36,487 bases of DNA, taken from positions 1 through 36,487 of the forward strand of contig NZ_AXAP01000081.1 in the NCBI RefSeq assembly GCF_000472865.1, written 5' to 3'. The notes under the pieces are model-generated. The model did not search any database. It saw only the letters and a program-made list of their open reading frames with translations, and had not been told where the DNA came from. This DNA comes from Bradyrhizobium elkanii WSM2783. Lineage in GTDB: Bacteria > Pseudomonadota > Alphaproteobacteria > Rhizobiales > Xanthobacteraceae. Numbering within the stretch: position 1 is the first letter of the stretch; each line of letters begins with the position of its first letter. The position numbers were made by a program, and so were the translations under genes. Positions 1 through 6,912 of this stretch are shown here, piece after piece.

Positions 1-35
1 TCCGGCAGCTCTCCAAACAACTCGTCACCAGCCAT
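1..35 (-). CDS. 5' end of an unidentified gene, cut by the window edge
   Basis: Only the first eleven or so codons are visible, reading M-A-G-D-E-L-F-G-E-L-P on the minus strand. A very strong Shine-Dalgarno run (AGGAGG) lies just upstream, six bases before this ATG. A second ATG sits directly in front (bases 36-38) but is too close to the ribosome site, so the inner one is preferred. Too little is visible to name a family. The reading rests on the ribosome site and the open frame to the edge. Confidence 0.5.
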   Translation of the reverse strand, partial: MAGDELFGELP

Positions 36-111
36 CATCCCCCTCCTGCAAATCAATCCGCGAAGAGAATCACAGCTGCCACGCGCCCGATATAAAAAGA
101 TTCACAGTCTC

Positions 112-198
112 GTAGGGTGGGCAAAGCGAAGCGTGCCCACCATTGCGAGCGGAGTGCCTGATGGTGGGCACGTCGCTGCGCTCCTTTGCCCACCCTAC
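112..198. repeat. Palindromic intergenic repeat, family E (two inverted arms)
   Basis: The left arm begins GTAGGGTGGGCAAAG and the right arm is its inverted complement ending CTTTGCCCACCCTAC. Inside each arm a smaller GGTGGGC/GCCCACC palindrome can form a hairpin. A single copy of the same arm is at 17731-17764. Such elements are common between genes in Bradyrhizobium; family letters here are my own labels. Confidence 0.8.
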
Positions 199-228
199 AA
201 TTCCGCGCTCGCAATGACGCGAAGCGTC

Positions 229-390
229 TTACAACGGTTCGTCGTCGGGGCCGTAGCGATCGCGCTTCGGTGTGGCGATGTCGCCGTCTTCGTAGTCGTC
301 GTCCTCCTCATGACGCGCAGGTGGAGGCGGCGGCCTTGGCTTGCCGCCTTCCTGCTTCGGAGGTTGGCTTCTCTTCCCGATCCCGCCCAT
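229..390 (-). CDS. Small acidic hypothetical protein, 53 aa
   Basis: This short frame lies downstream of btuB on the same strand, 79 bases beyond its stop. The ATG at 390 is preceded by a clear GGAG ribosome site six bases away, and an in-frame TGA lies a few codons upstream, which fixes the start. The product begins M-G-G-I-G-K-R-S and has a basic, proline-rich first half with PRPPPPA at about residues 18-25. An acidic stretch EEDDDYEDGD follows at about 28-37, and the end is charged. No signal peptide or membrane segment is seen and it should be cytosolic and largely disordered. I do not recognise the family. The ribosome site and the biased composition support a real gene, but no function can be assigned. 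Confidence 0.6.
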   Translation of the reverse strand: MGGIGKRSQPPKQEGGKPRPPPPPARHEEDDDYEDGDIATPKRDRYGPDDEPL

Positions 391-437
391 GTCGATCTCC
401 CGCCATCACGACATAATGGCTGATTCGGGCGGAACAA

Positions 438-461
438 GCCGGCCCGCGCTCGCGGACCGGC
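438..461 (-). terminator. GC-rich hairpin after btuB, possible terminator
   Basis: Eleven-base arms (438-448 and 451-461) pair with one G-U wobble, starting about 9 bases past the btuB stop. No run of U follows on the minus strand, so it is not a classic intrinsic terminator. It may only stabilise the transcript end. Confidence 0.35.
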
Positions 462-469
462 CGATTGCT

Positions 470-2734
470 TCAGAACGTCGCGCCGGCCTTCACGAGGAAA
501 GTCCGGCCCGGCAGCGGATAGGCGTTGAAGCGGCCGGGCGTGAAGTTCGAGGCAATGGCGTAGTCGTAATAGAGCGCATTCAGGACGTTGTTGACGCTGA
601 CCGACCAGAAGAAATGCTCATAGGCGCCGCTGAGCTTGAGGTCGATCGTCGCATCGCCCGGAATGCGGGTCTGCGTATTGGCCTGGTCGTTGTCCATGAC
701 GCGCGAGCTCCAGGCGCGCAGCGTGGCATCGAACACGAGATAGTTGTCCCAGATATTCCAGGTCACGCCGAGATTGCCGGTGTAGCGCGACACCAGCGGC
801 ACATCGTTGCCGGCGAACTGTCCCTCGCGGAACACCGCGCGCGTGTAAGCCATGCCGCCGCGCAGCGACACGGTGTCGCTGACCCGCAGCGAGGCCTGCG
901 TCTCGGAGCCATAACGCCGGGTCGGATCGAGGTTGATGTTGTAGAACAGCACCGGATTGAAATGGATCTCGTTCTCGAGGTCCATGTTGTAGATGCTGGT
1001 TTGCACCTGGAAGCGGCCCGTCTTGACGCGGAAGCCGGCTTCGACGTCGTGCGAGGTCTGCGTCTTCAACTGGAAATTCTGCGGCAACGGGTTGAAGTCC
1101 GCATCGAACGCGGGTCCGGTGGACGTGCGCTCGTCGACATCGGGCGTGCGAAACGCGTGCGCGGCGCGGGCGAACACCGAGAACATTTCGGTGAAGCGAT
1201 GCTCGACGCCGACATGCAGCGCGTAATTGGTCTCGCTCTGGTCGAGCGGCGTCGCCTGCGCGTCGAAGGCGAACGGCGCGTTCGGATCGTAGCGATCGCG
1301 CGCGCTGAGCCAGGTGTTCTGCACCCGCGCGCCATAGGAGAAATCGGTGGTGGGCAAGAGGCCAACCGTGTGCTGCCAATAGCCGGCGAGCGACTGCTGC
1401 GAGAGGTCGTAGGTATGGATCGGCGGCACGCCGCGGAACGCGCCGCGCTGCTGGTGGAACGTTGCATCGTAATAGTCGATGCCGGTCAGGATCGACGAGG
1501 GAATCCCGAAGATCGAATTGTTGATGCTCAGCCGCGGCGTGATCGACCAGGTCTGCAACGCGGCGTCATTGTAGGTGGATGCCGCGCTGATGAATGGCGA
1601 GGTGCCGAAGAACGCGCCTTGCGTGTCCTTCTGGCGGTAGCCGCCATCGACGATCAGGTCGACACCGTTCAGGAGCGTCTTGGTGAAGCCCGCCGTCGCG
1701 CTCGCGCCCTGCTGGTTGCCATAGTCGAACGGCGTGGCGGCGCCCTTGCGATCGGTGACGAGCTGATTGACGCCGATCGAAGGATCGACCAGCCTGCCGC
1801 CGGGAAAGCCCAGCTTCTGGTCGTCGCCGGTCACCGTCAGGAAGGCTTTCAGGTCCGGCGTCGTGTAGTTGAGATTGCCGACGCCGTTGCGCTGGTCGAG
1901 CGCATTGTTCACGCGGTAGCCGTCGGACTTGATGCCGTTGCCGTAGAACGACGCCGACCATGGTCCCGAATTCATCGCGGTCGAGATCGCGGCCATGCGC
2001 TGGTTGAACGAGCCATAGCCGGCTTCGCCGCGGATCGAGACCGGCGGGCCGCCGACACCGGTCTTGGTGACGATGTTGATCACGCCGCCTATCGCATTGT
2101 CGCCGTAGAGCACGGCGCCGCTGTTGCCGCGGGTGATCTCGATGCGCTCGATCGAATCGAGTGGGATGGTCGACAGATCCACCTGCGCCATGTCGATGTC
2201 GTTGAGCCGTCGCCCGTTGAGCAGGAACAGCGTGTTGGCGGTGGCGAACGCGCCGAAGCCGCGCAGGTCGACCGAGGTCTTGGCGCCGTTCACGCCGCCA
2301 TAGAGCGATTGAAGCTGCACGCCGGGCGCCTGCGCGATAATCTCGGCCAGAACCTGGGTCGGCGAATGCGCGATGTCGTCGGCGGTGATCACGGTCGAGG
2401 ACGTCCCGACAATGCCGGCAAATTGCGGGCCGCCGCCACCGCCACCGGATGAAGCTCCGCCAGCGGCGGCGCCGCCAGCGCCCGCGCCGCCGGCCGGCTG
2501 CGCGCTGGTCGGCACCTGGCCCGGCGCGGGACGCCGGGGGCCTGGAGTGCCGTCGGAAGCGGGCTTGGCACGGGTGCGGTTGTGGTCGCCGGGCGCCCTG
2601 ACCTCGACCGGCGGCAATTCCTCGGAGGGCGCTTCCTGCGCCTGCGCGGCGGAAACATACAAAGCGGGCGCCAGCATGCTCGACGCGAGCAGCAGCGCGC
2701 GGCGTTGCTTGGTGGCTGTGGTAGCAGAGAACAT
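470..2734 (-). CDS. btuB: TonB-dependent outer-membrane cobalamin receptor BtuB
   Basis: A 754-residue TonB-dependent receptor predicted to import vitamin B12 or other corrinoids across the outer membrane using TonB energy. A signal peptide spans about residues 1-32 (cleavage after A-Q-A). A TonB-box-like stretch PPVEVRAP follows at about 41-48, then a Gly/Ala-rich low-complexity linker at about 82-102. The plug domain comes next, with LLNGRRLNDID and the typical IEITRGNSGAVLYGDNAIGG. A 22-strand barrel should make up the rest, ending in the terminal Phe (KAGATF) expected of barrel proteins. A GAGG ribosome site precedes the ATG. A cobalamin riboswitch lies in the leader, so synthesis should fall when B12 is plentiful. 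The divergent BtuCDF importer supports B12 as substrate rather than iron. Confidence 0.9.
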   Translation of the reverse strand: MFSATTATKQRRALLLASSMLAPALYVSAAQAQEAPSEELPPVEVRAPGDHNRTRAKPASDGTPGPRRPAPGQVPTSAQPAGGAGAGGAAAGGASSGGGGGGPQFAGIVGTSSTVITADDIAHSPTQVLAEIIAQAPGVQLQSLYGGVNGAKTSVDLRGFGAFATANTLFLLNGRRLNDIDMAQVDLSTIPLDSIERIEITRGNSGAVLYGDNAIGGVINIVTKTGVGGPPVSIRGEAGYGSFNQRMAAISTAMNSGPWSASFYGNGIKSDGYRVNNALDQRNGVGNLNYTTPDLKAFLTVTGDDQKLGFPGGRLVDPSIGVNQLVTDRKGAATPFDYGNQQGASATAGFTKTLLNGVDLIVDGGYRQKDTQGAFFGTSPFISAASTYNDAALQTWSITPRLSINNSIFGIPSSILTGIDYYDATFHQQRGAFRGVPPIHTYDLSQQSLAGYWQHTVGLLPTTDFSYGARVQNTWLSARDRYDPNAPFAFDAQATPLDQSETNYALHVGVEHRFTEMFSVFARAAHAFRTPDVDERTSTGPAFDADFNPLPQNFQLKTQTSHDVEAGFRVKTGRFQVQTSIYNMDLENEIHFNPVLFYNINLDPTRRYGSETQASLRVSDTVSLRGGMAYTRAVFREGQFAGNDVPLVSRYTGNLGVTWNIWDNYLVFDATLRAWSSRVMDNDQANTQTRIPGDATIDLKLSGAYEHFFWSVSVNNVLNALYYDYAIASNFTPGRFNAYPLPGRTFLVKAGATF

Positions 2735-2860
2735 CGGCGAGACCTCGGTATGACGTCAGTGGCACGTCACAGCGAACCAAGGCTCACCATCGCGTTTCGC
2801 GCTTCAGGTGAAGCAAATGCCTGTACTCCCCGACCGACATCGTCGCGTGTGACCACGTAT

Positions 2861-3028
2861 GACGGCAGGTCTCCTGGCTCGCGGGTCGTTACCCTTCGTC
2901 GCCTTCCCAGGACCGAGACTCCCAGTGGCATATGACGAAGGATTCACCGCATACAGTTGCGGGGGCAGCCGCGGCTTTACGGGAAGTTTCCCGGTACCGC
3001 ATTCCCTTTTGATCCCGATAGGAACCGT
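2861..3028 (-). promoter_or_regulatory. Cobalamin (AdoCbl) riboswitch controlling btuB
   Basis: Read on the minus strand, the segment carries the conserved blocks of the cobalamin aptamer in order: GCCCCCGCAACTGTATG, the box GCCACTG, GGGAAGG, and the 3' box GAGCCAGGAGACCTGCC. It is the leader of btuB, ending about 126 bases before its start codon. No intrinsic terminator is obvious between aptamer and gene, so control is more likely at translation. A 7-base stretch of the aptamer 3' box (GAGACCT) is complementary to bases over the btuB ribosome site (AGGTCTC, 2739-2745). The btuCDF genes diverge on the other strand and are not downstream of it. Confidence 0.95.
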
Positions 3029-3036
3029 CGGGGGCC

Positions 3037-3065
3037 ATCTAGGATTTCGGCGGCACGTGAGTCAA
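3037..3065 (-). promoter_or_regulatory. Predicted sigma70-type promoter of the riboswitch-btuB transcript
   Basis: On the minus strand a TTGACT -35 element (3060-3065) and a CTAGAT -10 element (3037-3042) are separated by exactly 17 bases. Transcription would begin near 3030, just ahead of the aptamer. Position and spacing fit well, but this is a sequence prediction. Confidence 0.6.
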
Positions 3066-3158
3066 TCCCGGCGAAACTGCGGCTCCCTGGCTCCCATACG
3101 CTTTTTTGTTCCGGTGTCGCTTGTCTGCCACCGAATTCGCTGCAAGAAGCAGGGCGCG

Positions 3159-4202
3159 ATGAGTACACAGGATTTCACGATAGCGGCGGGTCTGGCCGCG
3201 CGGCGGCGGTTGGGGGCGACCGTTGCAATGATTGCGTTGGTTGCCTTGCTGATGCTGATTTCGCTCGGCACCGGCCCGGTGCGGCTGTCGCCGCTGACGG
3301 TGATCGAGGCGTTGTTCGGTGGCGGCAGCGATGTCACGCAGGTGATCGTGCGCGAGATTCGCCTGCCGCGCACCATCCTGGCGTTTGCGATCGGCGCTAT
3401 CCTCGGTCTGTCAGGCGCGGCGCTGCAAGGCCTGTTGCGCAATCCCTTAGCCTCGCCCTCGCTGTTCGGCGCGCCGCAATCGGCGGCGTTCGGCGCCGTG
3501 CTGGTCATCGCGCTGGGGCTGGCCGATGTCCGCTCCTACGCGCTGCCGGTCGCCGCCATCATCGCCGCCTTCGGCTCGGTCTTCGTGCTGCTCGCGATTG
3601 CCGGCCGCAATGCGGGCCTCTTGATCCTGATCCTCGCCGGGCTTGCGATCTCGAGCCTTGCGGGCGCTGCGACGGCGCTGGTGATGAACCTCGCGAGCAA
3701 TCCGTTCCTGGCGCTCGAGATCGCGTTCTGGCTGCTCGGCTCGCTGGAGGACCGCAGCTTCCAGCATGTCGCGCTGGCGCTGCCGTTCATCGTCGCCGGC
3801 GCGGCCATCCTGCTGTCGCAAGCCAGCGCCTTCCGCGCGCTCACGCTCGGCGAAGAGACCGCGCAAAGCCTCGGCGTCGATGTCGGCCGCCTGCGCCTGT
3901 TCGTGATCGCAGGCGTTGCGCTCGGCGTCGGTGGCGCGGTGGCGGTCACCGGCACCATCGGCTTCATCGGCCTGGTCGCGCCGCATCTGATGCGGCCCGT
4001 CATCGGCCACGATCCGGCGCGGCTGTTGGTGCCGAGCGCGCTTGCCGGCTCGGCGCTGTTGCTCGCGGCCGACATCGCGGTGCGCATCATCCCGTCGACG
4101 TCGGACATCAAGGTGGGCGTGTTGACCTCGATCATCGGCGTGCCGTTCTTCCTCTATCTCATCATGCGCGAGCGTCGCGCGCTCGGCGGAGGCGTCGCAT
4201 GA
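3159..4202 (+). CDS. btuC: ABC transporter permease, FecCD/BtuC family
   Basis: An inner-membrane permease of 347 residues, the usual length for BtuC/FecCD proteins, predicted to form the B12 channel as a dimer. It is strongly hydrophobic with about ten membrane segments. It contains family-typical stretches such as REIRLPRTILAFAIGAILG, LSGAALQGLLRNPLA and GFIGLVAPHLMR. The frame is open far upstream, but that part is antisense to the riboswitch, so the ATG at 3159 (M-S-T-Q-D-F) is chosen, with a weak AGCAGGG ribosome site. Its stop overlaps the start of btuD (ATGA), showing an operon with translational coupling. The family also imports siderophores and haem; cobalamin is inferred from the adjacent btuB and riboswitch. 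Confidence 0.88.
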   Translation: MSTQDFTIAAGLAARRRLGATVAMIALVALLMLISLGTGPVRLSPLTVIEALFGGGSDVTQVIVREIRLPRTILAFAIGAILGLSGAALQGLLRNPLASPSLFGAPQSAAFGAVLVIALGLADVRSYALPVAAIIAAFGSVFVLLAIAGRNAGLLILILAGLAISSLAGAATALVMNLASNPFLALEIAFWLLGSLEDRSFQHVALALPFIVAGAAILLSQASAFRALTLGEETAQSLGVDVGRLRLFVIAGVALGVGGAVAVTGTIGFIGLVAPHLMRPVIGHDPARLLVPSALAGSALLLAADIAVRIIPSTSDIKVGVLTSIIGVPFFLYLIMRERRALGGGVA

Positions 4203-4972
4203 CGGCGCTTGTTGTAGAACACCTCAACGTCGTGCTCGCCGGCCGCCGCGTGCTCAACGATGTGTCGCTGCAACTCGCCTCCGGTCATCTCGTCGCGCTG
4301 GTCGGTCCGAACGGCGCCGGCAAAACCACGCTCTTGCGCGCGCTCGCCGGTCTCATCCCCTCCGACGGCATCATCAAGGTGGGTGGCGAGGCGCTCGCCG
4401 CGCTGCCGCTGCGCGAACGTGCCAAACGCTTCGGCTATCTTCCGCAAGGGCACCTGGTGCACTGGCCGCTGCCAGCGCGCGACATCGTCGCGCTCGGCCG
4501 CTATCCGCATGGCGCGACCGATCCGGCGCGGCTGTCCCCGCGCGACACTGAGGCGGTGGTGCGGGCGATGCAGGCGGCCGATGTCATGGAGTTCGCGGAG
4601 CGGCGTGTCACCGAGCTTTCCGGCGGCGAGCGCAGCCGCGTTGCGCTGGCGCGCGTGTTCGCGGTGGAGGCGCCGATCATCCTGGCGGACGAGCCGACCG
4701 CCTCGCTCGATCCGCGCCACCAGATCGACGTCATGAAGGGTTTGCGTGCCGCAGCCGACAAGGGCGTGCTGGTGATCGTGGTGACGCACGACCTCGGCCT
4801 TGCCGCGCGCTTTGCCGACCATGCGCTGGTGCTGGCGCAGGGCCGCCTCGCATCGCAGGGCGCGCCGGCAGACGCGCTGTCGGAAACGGTCATGGCCGAT
4901 GTGTTCCGCGTCAGCGCCTTCCGCGCCGAGCATCAGCGCGAGACGGTGATCGTGCCCTGGGCGGAGATCTGA
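4199..4972 (+). CDS. btuD: ABC transporter ATP-binding protein, BtuD-like
   Basis: A 257-residue cytoplasmic ATPase that would power the importer. Walker A is GPNGAGKTT (about residue 34), the ABC signature is LSGGERSRVALARV, Walker B is IILADEPTASLD, and the H-loop is VVTHD. It starts in an ATGA overlap with btuC and ends in a TGATG overlap with btuF, so the three genes must be translated from one message. Iron-siderophore ATPases look the same at this level; the cobalamin assignment comes from context. Confidence 0.88.
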   Translation: MTALVVEHLNVVLAGRRVLNDVSLQLASGHLVALVGPNGAGKTTLLRALAGLIPSDGIIKVGGEALAALPLRERAKRFGYLPQGHLVHWPLPARDIVALGRYPHGATDPARLSPRDTEAVVRAMQAADVMEFAERRVTELSGGERSRVALARVFAVEAPIILADEPTASLDPRHQIDVMKGLRAAADKGVLVIVVTHDLGLAARFADHALVLAQGRLASQGAPADALSETVMADVFRVSAFRAEHQRETVIVPWAEI

Positions 4973-5802
4973 TGGCCCGGCTCGCTGCATGCCTTGCAGC
5001 GTTCGTCTTGTCCACCGCTGTCGCGCATGCAGCGAGCCCGCCGCGGATCGTCTCGATGAATGTCTGCAGCGATCAATTGCTGCTCTCGCTCGCCGATCCC
5101 CAGCAGATCCTGGGCCTCAGCCGCTACTCCCGCGAGGCCTGGCAATCCTTTGCCGCCGATCAGGCGCGCCGTTTCCCGATCCTTTCCGGCGGCGCGGAGG
5201 ACGTGCTGGTGCTCAAGCCCGACATCGTCGTCGCCAGCCTGTTCGACAAGCGCGCAACGCGCGAACTCTTGAAGGCAAACGGCCTCCATCTCGTCGAGTT
5301 CAGCGTGCCGCGCACGCTGGACGAGGTGAAGGACCAGATCCGCGAGATGGGCGAGATCGTGCAGCATCCGGACCGCGCGAAGGTCGCGATTGCAAGGTTA
5401 GATGCCGCGATCGCCCGAGCGCGCCAGGCCGCGACCGGCAAGCACTATCGCGTGCTGCCGCTGGCGCGCCGCGGCTGGGTGTCCGGCAGCGACAGCCTGG
5501 TCTCCTCGCTTCTGACCGAAGCCGACCTGCTCAATCCCGCCGGCGACCTCGGCGTCGCTGCCGGCGGCTACGCCTCGCTGGAGGCGATCGTGCAACTGAG
5601 GCCGGATTTCATCCTGGTGTCGGAGGCCGGCGACCGCGCCGAAGACAACGGTCGCGCCTTCCTGCTGCATCCGGCGCTGGAGCACTTCTATCCGCCGGAA
5701 AAACGCATCGTGCTTCCCGAACGTCTCACCGTCTGCGGCGGCGTGATGCTCGCCGATGCGCTGGATGTGCTGACGAAGGAATTACAGCGTGTGGCGCAGT
5801 AG
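4972..5802 (+). CDS. btuF: Periplasmic cobalamin-binding protein, BtuF-like
   Basis: A 276-residue substrate-binding protein delivering corrinoid to BtuCD. An N-terminal signal peptide ends with a likely cleavage at A-H-A/A near residue 21; no lipobox Cys is present, so it should be soluble in the periplasm. RIVSMNVCSDQLLLSLADP opens the first lobe, as in the TroA/BtuF fold, and LKPDIVVAS and RPDFILVSE are matching lobe motifs. The start overlaps the btuD stop by one base. The gene is last in the btuCDF operon and a palindromic repeat begins 23 bases after its stop. Confidence 0.85.
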   Translation: MARLAACLAAFVLSTAVAHAASPPRIVSMNVCSDQLLLSLADPQQILGLSRYSREAWQSFAADQARRFPILSGGAEDVLVLKPDIVVASLFDKRATRELLKANGLHLVEFSVPRTLDEVKDQIREMGEIVQHPDRAKVAIARLDAAIARARQAATGKHYRVLPLARRGWVSGSDSLVSSLLTEADLLNPAGDLGVAAGGYASLEAIVQLRPDFILVSEAGDRAEDNGRAFLLHPALEHFYPPEKRIVLPERLTVCGGVMLADALDVLTKELQRVAQ

Positions 5803-5825
5803 TGCCACAGCGATCCATCTCTCCC

Positions 5826-5935
5826 CTCGTCATTCCGGGGCTCGCGAAGCGAGAACCCGGAATCCATTTGTCCGCTTGCGCATGCGGCGCAATGGATTCC
5901 GGGCCTGCGCCTTTGGCGCATCCCGGAATGACGAG
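5826..5935. repeat. Palindromic repeat, family A copy 1
   Basis: Outer arms CTCGTCATTCCGGGG and the inverted CGGAATGACGAG enclose inner arms CCCGGAATCCATT and AATGGATTCCGGG, giving two hairpins in inverted orientation. Further copies are at 6795-6901, 9077-9181 and, in short form, 22792-22835. With the next repeat it fills the 309-base gap between btuF and the methyltransferase gene; I see no gene there. Confidence 0.85.
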
Positions 5936-5960
5936 CGGAGAGATGGAGGCCGCCGCTGTT

Positions 5961-5992
5961 CCCGGATTACGCTTCGCTTCATCCGGGCTACG
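5961..5992. repeat. Short palindromic repeat, family H
   Basis: CCCGGATTACGCTTCGC followed by TTCATCCGGGCTA forms a single hairpin with CCCGGAT/ATCCGGG ends. It resembles a common Bradyrhizobium intergenic repeat and is the only copy seen in this window. Confidence 0.6.
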
Positions 5993-6111
5993 GCTGTAAC
6001 CAGCACGACGCAATCCTCTCACAAGGGCGCGCCTAAATCGCGCATTGCGACGGCGTGCTTGGAATAGCAGGATCGCTCCGGTGTTGCCGTTTTGAAAGAG
6101 GAGAGAGCATC

Positions 6112-6786
6112 GTGGCAGAGTTCGTGGTTGAATTCGGCAAGGACGGCGGGCGGGTCGAGGCCGACGGCCGGCTCGATGCGGCGGCCTTTCATCGCAACCA
6201 TCAGCCGATCTGGGCGGTGCTGGAGAAATTCCTCGCAGGGCGTTCCGGCGACGTGCTGGAGGCCGGCAGCGGCACCGGCCAGCACGTCGTGTATTTCGCG
6301 GAGCGGACGCCTGACATCATTTGGTGGCCGAGCGATCTCAACGACGCCCATTTGAAGAGCATCGCGGCCTGGCGCGCGTTCGCCGCCCTTCCGAATATCC
6401 GTCCGCCGCTGCGGATCGATCTCTCCGATCCGGCCTGGCCCGGTGCTGCGCCTGAGGGCGGCGAGCTGCCAAAGCTGCTCGCGGTGTTCTGCGCCAATGT
6501 GATCCACATCGCGCCCTGGTCCGTCACCGAGGGCCTGTTCGAAGGCGCCGCACGCCGCCTGCGCGACGACGGCCGGCTGTTCCTCTACGGCCCCTTCAAG
6601 CGCGACGGCAAGCATACCGCACTCAGCAACGCCGTGTTCGACACATCCTTGCGCAACCAGGATCCCGACTGGGGCGTGCGCGACATCGCCGACGTCGAGA
6701 AGCTGGCGGCGCGCGTCGGCCTGTCACTGGGCGCGACCGTCGAAATGCCCGCGAACAACACGATCCTGATATTCGCGCGCGGCTGA
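6112..6786 (+). CDS. DUF938 family SAM-dependent methyltransferase-like protein
   Basis: A 224-residue protein of the DUF938 family, class I methyltransferase fold. Motif I is VLEAGSGTGQHVVYFA at about residues 46-61. WWPSDLND, LAVFCANVIHIAPW and the late GRLFLYGPFKRDG follow in the order expected of the family. The substrate is not known. The GTG at 6112 is chosen as start because a strong AGGAGAG ribosome site lies about 8 bases upstream; an earlier in-frame start at 6055 has no such site. It is a single gene between two family A repeats. Confidence 0.8.
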   Translation: MAEFVVEFGKDGGRVEADGRLDAAAFHRNHQPIWAVLEKFLAGRSGDVLEAGSGTGQHVVYFAERTPDIIWWPSDLNDAHLKSIAAWRAFAALPNIRPPLRIDLSDPAWPGAAPEGGELPKLLAVFCANVIHIAPWSVTEGLFEGAARRLRDDGRLFLYGPFKRDGKHTALSNAVFDTSLRNQDPDWGVRDIADVEKLAARVGLSLGATVEMPANNTILIFARG

Positions 6787-6794
6787 TTCCCGTT

Positions 6795-6901
6795 CGTCAT
6801 TCCGGGGCACGCGAAGCGTGAACCCGGAATCCATTGCGCCACATACCCAGGCGGAGAAATGGATTCCGGGCTCGATGCTGTCGCATCGCCCCGGAATGAC
6901 G
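6795..6901. repeat. Palindromic repeat, family A copy 2
   Basis: CGTCATTCCGGGGC at the left end is matched by the inverted GCCCCGGAATGACG at the right end, with inner AACCCGGAATCCATT / AAATGGATTCCGGG arms. It occupies nearly the whole gap between two convergent genes, where its hairpins could also act in transcript ending. Confidence 0.85.
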
Positions 6902-6912
6902 GCGGAGAATGA

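Noticed and set aside
341..2452. 703-residue open frame on the plus strand
   Set aside because: It is antisense to btuB, an Arg/Ala/Val-rich shadow of a high-GC gene with no recognisable domain.
2859..3158. In-frame extension of btuC by 100 residues
   Set aside because: The DNA is antisense to the cobalamin riboswitch and its promoter; the peptide is not hydrophobic like the permease, and the ATG at 3159 matches the family length.
2957..4972. 671-residue open frame that ends as BtuD
   Set aside because: Its first 400 residues are an out-of-frame reading of btuC. It is not a fusion: the true btuD start at 4199 overlaps the btuC stop.
5803..6067. Several short frames across the btuF-methyltransferase gap
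   Set aside because: They are read out of the family A and H palindromes.
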